Of a stretch of 64,000 bases of DNA, positions 63,352 to 64,000 are shown piece after piece. Position 1 is the first letter of the stretch, and every line of letters starts with the position of its first letter. Position numbers and translations under genes: made by a program. Below the pieces are notes generated by a model. It was given only the letters and a program-made list of their open reading frames with translations, was not told where the DNA came from and ran no database searches. Source of the DNA: Haemophilus influenzae (GTDB taxonomy: Bacteria > Pseudomonadota > Gammaproteobacteria > Enterobacterales > Pasteurellaceae); the NCBI RefSeq assembly GCF_001457655.1, contig NZ_LN831035.1:930001-994000 (forward strand). The letters run 5' to 3'.

Positions 63352-63379
63352 TAAGCCTTATCGTGAAGATAAGGCTTTA
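63352..63379. terminator. Convergent terminator
   Basis: AAGCCTTATC / GATAAGGCTT ten-bp stem with T-rich flank, between the M15 gene and the ABC ATPase gene. Confidence 0.85.
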
Positions 63380-63382
63380 TTG

Positions 63383-64000
63383 TTAAGCGTAAAAAAGCCC
63401 TTTTCTATGTAAATAAACAGGCAAATTATCGCCAATAGATAAATCGGGAGAAATAACGTTCTCAATCCATATTGCGTAGCCATTAATTTCAATTTGAATG
63501 GAGGTAATTTTTCCTTTAAATTCAATTTGTTTTATTTGTCCATTAAAAAGTGCGGTTGGATTTTCTGATGTTTTAAACAGGCTAAATTGTTCTGGACGAA
63601 GCAAAATCCTACCTTGATTTTGTGAGATTGATTTATTTTTTATAGGAATATTGCCTAATTGGCATTGAGCGGTATTTTCATCGAGTAGATTTGCAGGCAA
63701 AACAATACTTTCCCCCATAAATTTTGCTGTTTCAAGATGATTAGGCGACCAATAAAGGGTGCGTGGCGTATCGATTTGTAAAATTTTACCTTGCTGAATA
63801 ATGGCGATTTTATCAGCGTAGCGTAAGGATTCATCACGGTCGTGAGTAACGAAAATTGCGGAAGCACCGCTTTGGCGAAGTGCTTGGAGCATCTCTTGGC
63901 GAATTTGTTGGCGAAGATGCTCGTCTAAGGCACTGAAAGGCTCGTCTAATAAAATCAGTTCTGGATTAGGGGCTAAAGCACGCGCCAATGCTACGCGTTG
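63383..64000 (-). CDS. hitC: Iron(III) ABC transporter ATPase, HitC/FbpC-like, 5' part outside window
   Basis: 205 codons of the C-terminal part are in the window. The visible part begins within the QRVALARALAPNPELILLDEPFSALDEHLR region (end of the signature, Walker B and D-loop). The H-loop is in SAIFVTHDRDESLRYADKIAIIQQGKILQ. A C-terminal TOBE-like regulatory domain follows (RILLRPEQFSLF ... PVYLHRKGLFYA). The ESLRYADKI and YWSPNHLETAKFMGE wording is that of ferric iron importers. In H. influenzae hitABC lies at this place, as I remember. The rest of the operon is outside the window. Confidence 0.85.
   Translation of the reverse strand, partial: QRVALARALAPNPELILLDEPFSALDEHLRQQIRQEMLQALRQSGASAIFVTHDRDESLRYADKIAIIQQGKILQIDTPRTLYWSPNHLETAKFMGESIVLPANLLDENTAQCQLGNIPIKNKSISQNQGRILLRPEQFSLFKTSENPTALFNGQIKQIEFKGKITSIQIEINGYAIWIENVISPDLSIGDNLPVYLHRKGLFYA

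Overview
The window is chromosomal DNA of Haemophilus influenzae, or a very close relative. The evidence is the gene content and order (sialic acid/amino-sugar cluster, ompP2, rnhA-dnaQ, der, udk-dcd-asmA, serS, ffh, htpG, dapE), the AT-rich base composition and the many copies of the Haemophilus uptake signal core AAGTGCGGT/ACCGCACTT. Many of these cores are paired as inverted repeats that act as terminators. As I remember the Rd KW20 gene order, this stretch corresponds to roughly HI0148 down to HI0099. It differs by an inserted type I restriction island and by apparent absence of an iron-transport gene block.

Layout. 1-10.2 kb: sialic acid uptake and catabolism. nanM, siaT and siaP run leftward; nanE-nanK-siaR-nanA-nagB-nagA run rightward from a shared divergent control region with a good CRP site. 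10.4-13.1 kb: porin P2, RNase HI and the DnaQ proofreading subunit. 13.1-13.8 kb: two tRNA-Asp genes, then a compact antisense RNA/19-residue hydrophobic peptide locus resembling the E. coli Sib/Ibs type I toxin-antitoxin. 13.8-21.3 kb: der, an efflux transporter, AsmA-like protein, dcd, udk, a purine permease with a PurR operator, and ppa. 21.4-32.4 kb: tRNA-Lys/Leu/Gly, pgsA, a 2-Cys peroxiredoxin, metC, mpl, a small membrane protein, znuA, tcdA, mltA, tRNA-fMet, rlmKL. 32.5-38.5 kb: a stable RNA operon (tRNA-Arg, His, Pro, then boxA, 16S, tRNA-Glu, 23S, 5S). Its 23S gene carries two intervening sequences (helices 25 and 45). 38.5-49.2 kb: an AT-rich gap, a Hup-like TonB receptor, a transposase remnant, a GST, serS, a broken reading frame, yjjB/yjjP, a CNNM/CBS membrane protein and ffh.

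49.3-58.1 kb: a type I restriction-modification island (hsdM, an AlbA_2/Schlafen-type regulator gene, hsdS, hsdR, all leftward). It sits between two near-identical copies of the ffh terminator hairpin. It holds two exact 12-mer Neisseria DNA uptake sequences and one 10-mer, which points to exchange with Neisseria. A repeated operator-like array (CTTGCTTA-type boxes at 21-55-21 bp spacing) occurs both in front of the AlbA_2 gene and in front of hsdS. 58.1-64 kb: a NIF3-family protein, htpG, a YffB-type ArsC-like protein, dapE, an M15 peptidase and the 3' part of an ABC iron-transporter ATPase (hitC/fbpC).

Most interesting signals: the Ibs/Sib-like locus (13418-13694), the duplicated box arrays and Neisseria uptake words in the hsd island, two copies of the nagB 5' end in the nanA-nagB gap, and the two rRNA intervening sequences. 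No searches or alignments were run. Family names come from recognisable motifs, length and gene order.
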